This document shows positions 34,901-46,100 of a DNA stretch of 64,000 nt, in pieces. The DNA comes from Takakia lepidozioides (Eukaryota > Streptophyta > Takakiopsida > Takakiales > Takakiaceae), in assembly GCA_030704615.1 (NCBI GenBank), contig CM060732.1, positions 40,777,053 through 40,841,052 of the forward strand. The letters are read 5' to 3'. The notes beneath the pieces were generated by a model. The model was not told the DNA's origin. It saw only the letters and a list, made by a program, of their open reading frames with translations, and did not search any database. The first letter of the stretch is position 1. The number at the start of each line of letters is the position of its first letter. The translations under genes and the position numbers were made by a program.

Positions 34901-35390
34901 TCCTCACTATCGCTCAGAACGGCAGGAATTCCTCCAGAATATGTGCATTCACTCCCGCACTCATTAACACCCGGCATATATCTGTTCAAACATACTTAGA
35001 CTGCGCCCGAAATCAGGCGCCCTCAGAAAGGAAGCTAAGATCCGTGGGGCTGCTGTGCAGAGTTTGTGATTCCTAGCCTACAGATATGAGAGTGTTTCTG
35101 AGATATGGTTTAGAACTCATATGGTGCCCTCTCTCACAAATGCGCTACAGTGAGTCTGGAGGGCGACCGAGGCAGTCAGCCCAACACCAGACTGTTCACA
35201 CTATTGTTTAGTGTTTAGAGTAGTAAGCAGCATGTGTTTATTGACTGTGATCTCTGTATGTGCGGTGCTTGGGCACCACGCTGAACGTGTGCTTACGTTC
35301 GTGGGTCAGGCTTGGCGGCTGGCCTCTTAATCAGTCAACCTCCTCTGCTCATGGTCAGCTGCTGCCATGTCCCTATTTAATTCTACAATG
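31901..35390. other. 3' flank of eIF3l and intergenic region
   Basis: No gene is recognised with confidence. A repeated CTCCAGAGAGAGCCATG(C/G)TCA word at about 32967-32989 and 33130-33152 marks a diverged local duplication. Open frames at 33530-33742 and 34429-34659 have protein-like composition but no recognised family or splice context. Confidence 0.35.
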
Positions 35391-35469
35391 AAACAAAACA
35401 AATTAATTAATTAAAATACTAAAGGGAAAACAACCTCAACCAATACTAAAAGGGGAAAAAAAAAACAAC

Positions 35470-35630
35470 CTCTTTTTGTTTTTGAATTTATATACAGGGG
35501 ACAGGCCCTTGACGGAATTTTATTGAGAATATTGAAGGGAAAAAAGATTATTGCACAGCCGACAAGGTAACAGGATTCGAACCCAGATCGCCTGGGTGCT
35601 CTATCCACCTGAGCTACCGACTGGTGGTAA
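35470..35630 (-). mobile_element. tRNA-derived SINE, family B, near full length
   Basis: Read on the minus strand it starts CCAGTCGGTAGCTCAGGTGG and ATAGAGC (A box), then GGTTCGAATCC (B box), then a non-tRNA body with CCCTTCAATATTCTCAATAA and AGGGCCTGTCCCCTGTATAT, ending in an A-rich tail. The A-to-B spacing is too short for a real anticodon arm, which excludes a functional tRNA. The same 3' body recurs at 35758-35855 and 51731-51811. Confidence 0.8.
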
Positions 35631-35757
35631 TATATTTGCTTCCCTAAAAATAGAAAATACTAAAAATAAATTGCAATTTTCCAACCTTCTGTTAGTCCTA
35701 GGGATCCATGCAGTGGATGTAATATTCTTGGACGTGATCTGTAGTTCAATCCTACAT

Positions 35758-35855
35758 TTTTTTTTTCTTTTTTTTTTCTTTTTTTTTTCTTTTTTTCAAG
35801 AACAGGGGACAGAGGCCCTGGAAGATTTTATTATAAGATTATTTTGGGGAAAAAA
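35758..35855 (-). mobile_element. SINE family B, 5'-truncated copy
   Basis: On the minus strand: CCCCAAAATAATCTTATAAT, then AAAATCTTCCAGGGCCTCTG and TCCCCTGTTCTTG, followed by an A-rich tail of about 50 bp (T-rich on the plus strand, 35757-35798). The tRNA head is missing, as expected of 5' truncation on insertion. Confidence 0.75.
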
Positions 35856-35859
35856 ATTA

Positions 35860-37060
35860 AAACCCCATACACACCGTATTCAGTGAATGTGGAACCAGCT
35901 CTTCAAAATCCAAAGACCGGGCCCAAGGCCCTCCTCTTTAGAATATCTATGAATTATAGTATTATTGTTCATTTAATAAATAACTAGTGTAGCCTGTGCG
36001 GTTGGCCCAAGTGTCATGTAAGTCCACATGCAACCCAAGTGCGTCCAAGTGGAGGCCCATGTGTGAAGAATTGAAATCGATATACCAGAATAAGTTGGAT
36101 AGTCAAAAACACTGGAAATTTCAAATCTCCCGCATGAAGGGCCAATCATTGCGTCTCCTATCGAGGCTTTAGATATTGATATATCCAATCACTCACTGTA
36201 CCAGGAAAGCCCACTTTGCTATTTTCACGAATTTCCAACGACCAAAAGTACTTGAAATTCCATGTCTCCCACACTGATGAGACCAAGCCGGCCCGCCCTC
36301 CTCATCGAAGCTTCGTTCCAATGGCACCGGGGCGGCCCGTGGTTTGGGAGATCTCAACGACCCAACAAAACAAAACAAAACAAACTACCTCCCTTCATAT
36401 ATTGATTTCAGGTCCAACTTGGACTGTCTAAGGCCAGTCTTCTTTTGTAGAAACGGAATAATAACTAAAAATTAAAATTAAAATTAAAATTAAAAGCATC
36501 AATAGTGCTAGGTGCCACCAGAAGATTCCGGGCTCAAATCCTGCAACTTTCTGTGGTACTGTCTGTTTTCATGGTGTTAGGGTCTGAGAGAGGGTTATTT
36601 ATCCCTCTCCACTTATTTATTTGTTTTCGGAATGGCTGTCCTCTTGAAATTTGTTATTTATTTATTTTAAAGAAACATTGTTAAAAAATATATATTTGTT
36701 TTTTGTTGTTTCGATTTTGACGAAAGGGAGGAAGCTATATTTATTCGAAAAGATAGCCTATTTATTCGAAAAGATTCCTTAGAGGGAAAAAAAGATTAAA
36801 ACCTGGAGAAGCAATAGGTAAGAGGAGGTTATTTTCTCCTCTCACTATTAATGGGCCTGATTTGGGGCTGTCGCTCCGAGGTGTTTCCCTTTATATTTTA
36901 AAAAATAAATAAATAAGGAAAAGGAAAAGGAAAAGGAAAAGAAAAACATAAAATAGGTCAAAGGCGTGGGAGAATGGCGTGAGTAGGAGGCGGCTGCGAC
37001 CCCCGAGGCGGTCTGCGCGGTCTGCGCGTTTGTCCACCCGAGACCTGTTCCCAGAAGGAA
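35860..37060. other. Intergenic region upstream of DAHP synthase
   Basis: No gene is recognised. Simple repeats include (AAAAC)n near 36366-36386, (AAAATT)n near 36465-36494 and (GGAAAA)n near 36918-36945. Confidence 0.4.
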
Positions 37061-37067
37061 GCTCTCG

Positions 37068-37074
37068 TATATAA
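37068..37074 (+). promoter_or_regulatory. Putative TATA box of DAHP synthase
   Basis: TATATAA lies 203 bp before the start codon, in a pyrimidine-rich setting (CTCTCGTATATAACTACACT). A start of transcription about 30 bp downstream would give a 5'UTR of about 175 nt. Confidence 0.45.
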
Positions 37075-37276
37075 CTACACTCTCCCTCATATCCACTCCA
37101 CTTCGCTCCACTGCAACATCCTTGAGCATTACTCTTCTCCTCCTCCGACCTATGCAGGTAGCAATCGTTGATCACCTAATAGAGTTCGTGAGTTGTGAGA
37201 ATTGCAGCTTCGTGCACTAGAGTTTTGTATTTGAGTGAAATCTCGAGGTAATCTGTGTACACCTGCAATTCAAGCT

Positions 37277-40022
37277 ATGGCGCTAACAGCAGTTGCGAAG
37301 CAGTCTCTGATCAGCACACGTCTGTCTCAATCTGGTCATGACAACTCCAGCCTGTTCGGTACTCGCGTCCAGACTGGAGTGACCCACTTAAATGTTGCCA
37401 ATCGCAAAAGTGTCCACAACAAAGCTGTGAGAGCCGTCCACGCTGCTGAGCCTACTAGGGCTCCAATGCTTGCGGAGCCTGTAAAGTTGGACAATGAGGA
37501 TGCACTAGTGTGGCGCCAGGCCGATTGGTCTCCGAACAGCTGGCGATCAAAGATTGCGCTGCAGCAGCCAACCTATTCCGATGTACAGCAACTTGAGGAG
37601 GTGGTGAAGACCTTGGAGAGCTTTCCACCATTGGTGTTTGCTGGAGAGGCTCGCAGTTTGGAGGCGAGGCTGCATGACGCTGCTCTTGGGAAAGCTTTTC
37701 TGCTGCAGGGGGGCGATTGTGCTGAGAGTTTCAAGGAATTCGACCCAACTAACATTCGGGATACATTCCGTGTGCTTCTTCAAATGGGAGCGGTCCTCAT
37801 GTTTGGGGGCCAAGTGCCAATTGTTAAGGTAACCTTGTCTAATCAGTGCGCTTGAAATTCGATTGTAACATTGGATTGATCTTCTCAGTTGCAATTCAAG
37901 CTTCAGCAGTCAGGTACTAGCAATTCAACATGGCGCCTGTCTATAGATCCGAAACACTACATATGACCGCCTTTATCATCTGCTTCTTCTTAATGGGAAT
38001 TCTACAATTTATGTCATACAAAAATCCTGATGGACGACCTTGGCATGAAGCAGGTGGGGCGCATGGCTGGACAGTTTTCCAAGCCCAGATCATCAGATTA
38101 TGAGGAAGTGAATGGTATGAAGTTGCCTAGCTACAGGGGTGATAACATTAATGGTGACGCACCTACCATGGAGGCTCGCAAGCCTGACCCAAACCGCATG
38201 GTGCGAGCATACACGCAAGCAGCTGCTACCCTCAATCTTCTCCGAGCCTTCGCCAGCGGAGGATATGCCGCCATGGAACGCGTTACCCAGTGGAACCTCG
38301 ACTTCGCATCCCAAAGCGAGCAAGGAGATAGGTGTGCATTTTGTAGTGTTGTTCAGCAAACTGCAATCAAACGGCCTTGTAACTCATGCTCAGGAAGTTG
38401 TCAGTGAATTCAAGAACAGATGTTTACAAATTTCTGGACATATGTAACTTCGAAAGATTTTAGTCAAACAAATCTCATGGATAGATACTGCTGGTCCAGG
38501 CGCACATTTCTTCTGCCAGTCAGAGCTGTTATACAAAATGGTCACATGATGCACAGTGTAGAAATCGGTCACTAACATGTAGTTTTGGTTCATGCGTGCC
38601 AGGTACCGGAAATTGGCCAGCCATGTGGATGAGGCACTTGGCTTCATGTCAGCATGCGGATTGACATCAGATCACAGTGTCATGAAAACTACTGAATTCT
38701 GGACCTCACATGAGTGTCTTTTGCTTCCGTATGAGCAAGCCATGACGCGCAAGGATTCCACCAGCGGGCTTTGGTATGATTGTTCTGCACACATGTTGTG
38801 GATCGGTGAGCGCACTCGCCAGCTTGATGGAGCCCACATTGAGTTTCTTCGCGGGGTCGCAAACCCCTTGGGTGTCAAGGTACTAATCTAGTGCTATTTA
38901 TTGAATAACCTGTTCACGAAGCGTATACGATTTACTTGAAGATATGTGTACCACTTCGTGAATTTTTGCAACACTAGTCTTGCAAGGCCCGAGGAAACTG
39001 GACAAGACTTAGCTTTAGATTGAGGGTGCCTTTGATCATTCATGTGCACTATATGATTGAGTCAATGATTGACTGAAGCAGATTGATTTATGTACATTAA
39101 TCTATGATCAGAGAGCTGATTATGTGAGATGGTGCACAGGTGAGTGATAAAATGGTTCCAGAAGACTTGGTGCAGCTGTGTGAGATGCTGAATCCCGAAA
39201 ACAAACCAGGCAGGTTGACTGTGATCGTTCGTATGGGAGCAGAGAAGCTTCGGCAAAAGTTGCCCGTTTTGATTCGGGCGGTGCGTCAGGCAGGCTGCAT
39301 CGTGACGTGGGTCAGTGATCCCATGCATGGAAACACAATCAAAGCTCCATCTGGAATCAAGACTCGTCCTTTTCATGCCATCCTGGTAAGCACAATTGAT
39401 AAATTCTCAGGAACGTTAATAAGCCTTCAATGTCCTCATTGTCCTGAGCACTGACCATTTTCCGTGCCGTGAATGACCGCCCTTGGAACCTCGTAGCCAA
39501 AAACTGGCAACGTGCTGCTAACTAATTGAGTGCTATTACGTATGAACAATGCATGTAGATCGAATGTCCAGCCTGTGGGAGTCGCAATCTCAGTACATTC
39601 AAATATGTTGTAGTGACCATCTAATATCCAAGCCTTTTGACTAAAGCTCGCTTGCAGTTTCTAATGAGACTTTAGAATAGTTGCAATAGATATGTGATGA
39701 GGTCGCAGTCATAAGCTCGTGTAGTCGAAAATGTGAACTCAAAATGTTCTTTCCCGCGCGTCTTGTGGCACAGGAGGAAGTGAAGGCATTCTTTGACGTG
39801 CACGAACAAGAAGGCAGCTACGCTGGTGGAGTCCATTTGGAAATGACTGGCCAAAATGTGACAGAGTGTGTGGGTGGGTCACGGGAGGTTACATTTGAGG
39901 ATCTGAGCTCACGCTACCACACCCACTGTGATCCTCGCCTGAATGCCTCTCAGTCACTGGAGCTCGCATTCCTTATCGCCGAGCGGCTTCAGAAGAGACG
40001 CTCGACTACTTTTAAGAGTTAG
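37277..40022 (+). CDS. DHS: Class II DAHP synthase, plastid
   Basis: Five exons join in phase: 37277-37828, 38054-38331, 38603-38879, 39140-39385 and 39774-40022 (533 aa). Residues 1-60 are Ser/Thr/Arg-rich and lack acids early on, as in plastid transit peptides. Conserved text: [29 protein letters not shown] (metal-binding Cys at 147), [63 protein letters not shown]-like, [61 protein letters not shown] and [19 protein letters not shown]. The enzyme condenses phosphoenolpyruvate and erythrose 4-phosphate to DAHP, the first step of the shikimate pathway to aromatic amino acids, in the stroma. All named catalytic and metal-binding motifs are intact, and length is normal for plants. Confidence 0.97.
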
Positions 40023-41246
40023 AATCGATGGTTCCAATCCTCTCTAAGCTGAATCGATTCGTCAAACATTAAACTTGGACCGGAGGCTCGTGTACATAAA
40101 TACTTTAACTGCTGCCAGAACTAGGGGAAGTTGTTCAAAATGCCCTTTCTTCATGCTGGGCAACCCTCAAACCTCCTTGAGTCCTTTTCGGAGTTTCTCT
40201 TACACGTGGGTTGAGAGTCACTCCCAAAACTAAAACCCACGGTAGGTAGAAACAGTTTGAACTTGATACTACCTAGAATTATTATCAATTGATAATTTTT
40301 TCTCTTCGGATTGCGCAAGTCCGCAGGAGTTGATCATCTAGATTCTCAGGGTGAGTTAGTCGAAAATTGCTTACCCTCAGGACGAATACAGATGACTAGC
40401 AGAGTATGCAATTCTGTGCACAAACTAGATTAGGGTCCTTCATCCACGTGCAGTATTGTGGAATGAGTCTGGACAACACAATTGATATGAGCGAGCTCAA
40501 TTCATTAATACAAAGACTCAAAACGAGTCTGTATTCTCATTTATCTAGAAAAGTTTCTCGTTTCAATACTTATATGTGCAATTGATTTAGAAGACTGCAA
40601 AGATGCCTACAGGCACTTGAGATGACCACGAATGCACTTCCGACTGGAGCAAATGATCTCAGAGTACTCTCCGTGCTCCAGTCTTGCTGCCACATATCTT
40701 GCACTCAATTCAGACTTGATGACAGCATAAATCTCAGCGGAAGACCAACTAATGTATGTACTACGATGCCATAAGATATCGTTCTCGCAGAAATTCAGGT
40801 AAATTTGGTACTGTAAGCACACTCTCCATGCTCATGTAGCTGTAGTACAGTTTCACTGATGTTCTGTCTTCACCAGTCCTGATGAGCGCCTCCGCACATG
40901 GCTACCCAACCTCCTCTCTTGAGACGGAAGACTTGGTCGACTAAACTAAACTTGACTTCGGTTTCTTACTGATGAGATTTGACATAACATTTGTCGGCCG
41001 GACTCTGCAAAGGGTTCTGGAACCCAGTTCAAGACTGTACATGGAATACCCCATCCATATAGTTAGAAACGAACACCAAAATTTCATTAACACAATAGTG
41101 GGCATGCAACGGATATGCTGTCTGTTCCTTGAAGTCAAAATCAGTGCCTTGGCGATGATTCCATTAATTGAATTCCGATCTTTTAAAAAATCAACAGGTT
41201 GTACAAAGATTCTACATCTGTCTCTGATTTGCGTGTAGAGAGAAGA
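40023..41246. other. Intergenic region, 3' of DAHP synthase
   Basis: I see no recognised gene, RNA or repeat structure. Confidence 0.4.
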
Positions 41247-41249
41247 TTA

Positions 41250-42403
41250 GGTCCCTTCCGGACTAGCGACCGGACAAAACACTCAAAAAAAAACAACGTT
41301 TGTCCACCATTTCGGCCGCTTCATAGATGCCATGTCATCAAGAGTTGCAGGAAGTTGTGGGAACCCAGCTCACAAGCTTCAGAGCATTTTCACACCCAAG
41401 TTGTGGACAAAAGGAGTCCGCTGGACAAGATATCTTGTCAAACTGTCTGGTTTTTGTTTCAAGGTTTCTTGTGGATAGTATCGCGCACAGCCATGGAGCC
41501 TTTGGGAAGTGATCTCCTTGCAATATTTGCTCTTCAGTTTTCCATGTTCGTTATTTTAGAGGCTATGTCGAGTAGACATTCTCTAGCAATCAACAACCAT
41601 CTCCAAACTGTATTGACCATGCTTGATATTGTATTGTCATCTTCCTGCAAAGGTATTGTTCTCTATGTTGGCTTCACGGAGCTCTCTGGCAAAGGTAGAA
41701 AGAGGCGCAAAGAGAGCCGGCTACGTTACGTTTTGTCCAATGGAGAAGATTTGGGGCCTGCTACTACCTTGGCCCAAATTTGCTTTGTTTTGTCTGCTGA
41801 GGTGGCAAAAGTGGAGTGATGACTCAGCACGGTCCAGACCAGTGTTGGACTGGTACATAGGTAAAGGACCGGTATAAAATACTGGTATATGCACTGGTAT
41901 TAGATACCAGACCAGTCTGGTATCGTTTGGGAGAATACTTGGTCATATACCAGACCAGGCTGGTATTCATACCAGCCACAATACCAGTACTCCCCCGCAG
42001 TCTACCTCATTTACTCTGGTATGTGTACCATATTAATTTATGTGTACATTTGCCTATATATTTGTATTTATGTATATTTACTTCTAAAGCCATCTTTGAA
42101 TTACAAGTTTATCAAATAGCAAATATCAAGTGAAAATACAATACACATAACAGATGATACCAGAGTTGATATCTCATACCGGCTGATATTGTGGTCATGA
42201 TACTCACACTAGTATTTGGACAAATATACATCCACCATTATATAGACCAGACTGGTATGAAAACTTTGTGATACGCCTGGTACCAGGACCAGACTGTTAT
42301 GTAAAAAACTTGATACCAGTCCAACACTATAGCGGACAAAATCCGATTTTTACCCAATCGGAGTGCAAGTTTGTTTTGTCCGGTCACTAGTCTGGAATGG
42401 CCC
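41250..42403. mobile_element. TIR transposon (outer element of a nested pair)
   Basis: The left end GGTCCCTTCCGGACTAGCGA continues CCGGACAAAACA; the right end, read inward, is GGGCCATTCCAGACTAGTGA then CCGGACAAAACA, so inverted ends of about 32 bp differ at few sites. Both sides carry TTAGGTCCC (41247-41255 and 42404-42412). If the duplication is TTA, this is PIF/Harbinger-like; if all nine bases are target duplication, it is Mutator-like. A 206-codon frame at 41199-41819 spans the left part but resembles no transposase. It is interrupted by the element at 41841-42328. Confidence 0.75.
41841..42328. mobile_element. hAT-like nonautonomous element (inner, copy 3)
   Basis: The ends are AGTGTTGGACTGGTA and TACCAGTCCAACACT, an exact 15 bp inverted pair. 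The interior is saturated with self-complementary ACCAGWCTGGTAT words. It shares ends with the elements at 25063 and 53635. A clear 8 bp target duplication is not visible. Confidence 0.7.
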
Positions 42404-42412
42404 TTAGGTCCC

Positions 42413-43199
42413 ATTTCGAACGGTGTCCAGAGACAAATTTGAAGAGATCAGGATTTCTTCACAGACTTAGCGTACTATTTGCTGGCAGATGGGTGGACAG
42501 ATGATTTGCGCACAAAAAGAATGCTGTTGGTAACATTTGAATGTACTCTTCTTTATATATAAGCCATCCGTGGGTCTTATTCTAGCAGAAGAGAGTATGT
42601 AATCATATCAGGGACTATCGGCTTTATGGTGACCATTGTTGGTCCTGCCTCCGGATAGAACCACACTTGGAAACTTAGATAATTTAGGGACCACCTCAGG
42701 TGGGTGTAGCATAGCAGGTTCAGGTAGATCTGAGGGGAACCATATATGGTACCAGCTTACTCTATAAACCTTTGCCTGGTAAGTTCCAATTGATATCAAT
42801 GGACCTGTGCTTTGATTGATTGATTTGGCCTCAACGTGGTGGCCACAATATAGTACATCAGAACAACTTCTTGCACAACCTGCTGAATGTTGATTGAGTT
42901 TGTAGGTTGCCTGGACCATTGGATTTGTCGGTTGCTACTTGCCTGTTGGCAGCCACATCACTATTTGCAATCACTGAAGAAGAACGAGAAACAGTTAGAT
43001 CTCGTTCAGATCACCATTGCCTTTAACCTCCAACATAGCCTCTGTAGACATGTCGAAACGGGAAACCTCAGCTGATCTATTTGTAGTTAGCTCTACAGGT
43101 GAAGAGCCCATAGAAGGGCATTGGACGTGCAGAGATTAGGGTGCAAACAAGTATGTCCCACCAGAAAATAAAGGTTGAATGCACTTCACTTGCACAAAC
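42413..43199. other. Intergenic region, 3' of PRUNE-like gene
   Basis: No gene or repeat is recognised here. Confidence 0.35.
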
Positions 43200-46100
43200 T
43201 TAAGGAATTTGGTGGGGCATATGTATGTTAGTCTTGCCAGAAGTCACCGGTTGAGAGCACTTACAGCAGCTTGCAGGACGTTTGTGTAAAACATTCAATT
43301 TTGAAGGCGATACTGCAGGGGAGTACTCGTTGCTGCTGGTCCCAGCATCCGAGATGGACGATGTTTGTCCATTGCCATCTCCAGACTGAGAGAACAATGA
43401 ATCTTTGTCTGATTGCTCAGCTTCTTCTTCGCGACCTGCTTGCCATGCCATTGGTTTCCAAATACACTCAAAAAGACAGGTGGTTATGAAAGAAGACTCA
43501 GCATGTTTGGACAGTTTCTGTGCTTCAATCTTTGCTGTGAAATAAGGGGGCATTTGACAAGCTTCGGAGGACCCCAGTATCCAGCTTGTGAGAGACAAGT
43601 TGGATCTTAGCCCCTTGCCTTCCTTAAACAAGACGCATGTCCATAAAAGAGAGCTTTCATTTGGTTGCCTTCTTCATAATCAGACTCTAGAGATCTGTAT
43701 TGTGAGTTGTATCTCTGGCAAGCTTGACGGGATCGAGACTTACCAGGGAGAACTGTTTTCCCGTAGATGGCTGTGACCAAGTTTGACACGATTGAATCAT
43801 TTTGAACTCGCCTCACTGATACAGACATGACAAACCCCACTTAATAAGATGGCATTCTTGATACATAGATCATCTTGTGGATCTAAAATCTACACTCATC
43901 AGGAATTGGTGCTTCATACCAGTTAAACAAGCACAGCTGCCTCTTTCTCACACTCGCATTTGCAAGAGATGTCTAATATTCCTCAGCAGAGGTTTAAAAT
44001 GAATTTCAATCTGAGTTTGTGAAGAGTGGATTTATCAAGAAAGAGGATATGCGAGTAGCGCGCAGTCATTCAACATGTCCTTGTGTAAGCAGTGAGAGAG
44101 TACATACACTGATTGAAGAAACCATTTCTCCCGAGTGAACTAGAACCTACAAGCAGCATAGTTGCCATCTCCTTGTCCCTTGCTGAGCCAATCTGGAGAT
44201 TCTCTGTATCCAGAAGTATTCCTGCCAGCTGCAATGCAAACGTCCACATCAAATTAGTAGAGCCACCTTCACTGCTCTTCTGTGAGCTCCAAGATAACAA
44301 ACTCAACAGAACATCAGCACAAGTTACCAGTCCGTCCAATAAACTGCAAGCAGAGTTCAAAGTATGGACAATGGTCCCCTAGACGGCCAGATAGATATGC
44401 TTCAAACTGTTGCGCTTGGGTTTATTGGTGGAGCAGCTTCACACACACAGGTGAAAAGCACAAAGCTGTCTAATTCAGTGAATGTCCCTACCAGAAGTGT
44501 CTTCACATATCGAACTTGCATTAGGGATTGAGCTTCCTTGAGGAATCGTTCAGCAAGAAGCGTGCAGCACGATCCCACCTATCATAATCAAGGTGAAGTC
44601 CATTCATCAGAGCATGTTATGCAGTCAGCAGCTTCCCGTAGTGTCTGTCGTCCCCAAGTGAGACCAAAGCATGATTGAATCTTTCAGTCTTGATGTGGAT
44701 TTCTATCAATAATTACATAAGGAGACAAACAAAGTCACTCAAAGACACGGGAAAGGCCCAGAAAAGGAGGGTCGTCAATGCCAAGAAAGGCTGGGTTTTT
44801 GACAACTTTGGAAGCAAAATGTTCCAGGACCATTTCTTAGTTTGGCTGTGTCATCCTCAGGGCCATGCTAATCTTCTGTGTCAGGAAAATTGTATTGAAT
44901 GTGTCTGATCTGACGGAGAAAAGAGTCTGAGAACCATAATCACAGCAAAGGAATAAACAGACAGAGACCTAGAGAGATTGCTTAGAGAAGTACAGAAGAG
45001 TGAGAGGACTAACTTCATTCCTTGTTGCAAGTATATCCTGACCAATGACAGTCATCTTCACACATCCTGCTGCAATAAGGTCGTCAAAAATGATCTGCAC
45101 ATTGCCAGAGGTTGTATCTCATCTCTGTTGATCTTCCCTTCTGCAAAGAAGGATCGCATAATGAGCAGCCAAAAGGTCCAAAGACTTGACGAAATCATTA
45201 GATGTAGAATTACCTCATCAGAGAAAACCAAAGCTTTCGAATCAATGCCACAAACATCAAAGAGCCACGCGGCATCCTTGTGCTGCTGCATGTCATGTCT
45301 TGGGATATTGATGATAGGGACACTATGCCATGTCTTATCTGTTAAAGGAGGCGATGCATTCCCCAGTAACCATGCCATACAAATGGCAGCCACTGCAGAG
45401 CTTACTTCTGCAACATACAACAGGGTATCAGTCTCACACTCTTGGTTGTAAGTTGAAGATCCATCAGCACGCTGAAACTTGAAATTATTACTAATGGAAG
45501 TGGAACTAGAGCGGAAAATCCACTGGTTCATGCACATCTAGATCAATGCAATGCCTGGTCATATGCGTTTCTCAGATCTGGAGAAAACAGCAAAGGAAAA
45601 GTTCAGGGAAAATCCAAACTCGAACTGTCATACAAGAGGGGTACACCTGCCAGTGCAACATTGCTTGTGGAGAGGCTGTTAGTCAGACCCCAAGGGAGAT
45701 CTAATCCAACTGATCCTTGATGCTGTAGTATGAATTGCAGTCTTCATTTAACATGCTGGCGTAAACTTCCAAAAATGCAAGACGAACGAGATAAATCAGA
45801 TGAAGACCGAAAGCATACCGAAGTTTGCCTCAGAATGGATGATTTGGAAGCAACTGTCGCTATTTTGTGAATTGCAGCCATTGAGGAGGAGTTTTTTCCT
45901 GGTTCTCAGGAACTTATTAAATTCCTCGATCTCCCTGCATTTGAAGGCATACTTGAAGGGCATGCTCTCTGCCGATGTCCAAAGAGAAGCCAACTCCCCA
46001 ACTGATATGCAGTGCTCCTGTGGCATTGGCGGTAGAAGGCGACAGACATATTCCAAAGGACAGATGCATTCCAGGGATTCTGTAAGTGGAGTTTGTTCGG

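Noticed and set aside
35553-35625. Functional tRNA gene on the minus strand
   Set aside because: A and B boxes are good, but the space between them cannot hold a normal anticodon arm, and the 3' body with A tail recurs in truncated copies, as expected of a SINE.
41199-41819. 206-codon ORF as a transposase
   Set aside because: No DDE, zinc-finger or hAT dimer motif is visible, and it begins outside the inverted end of the element.
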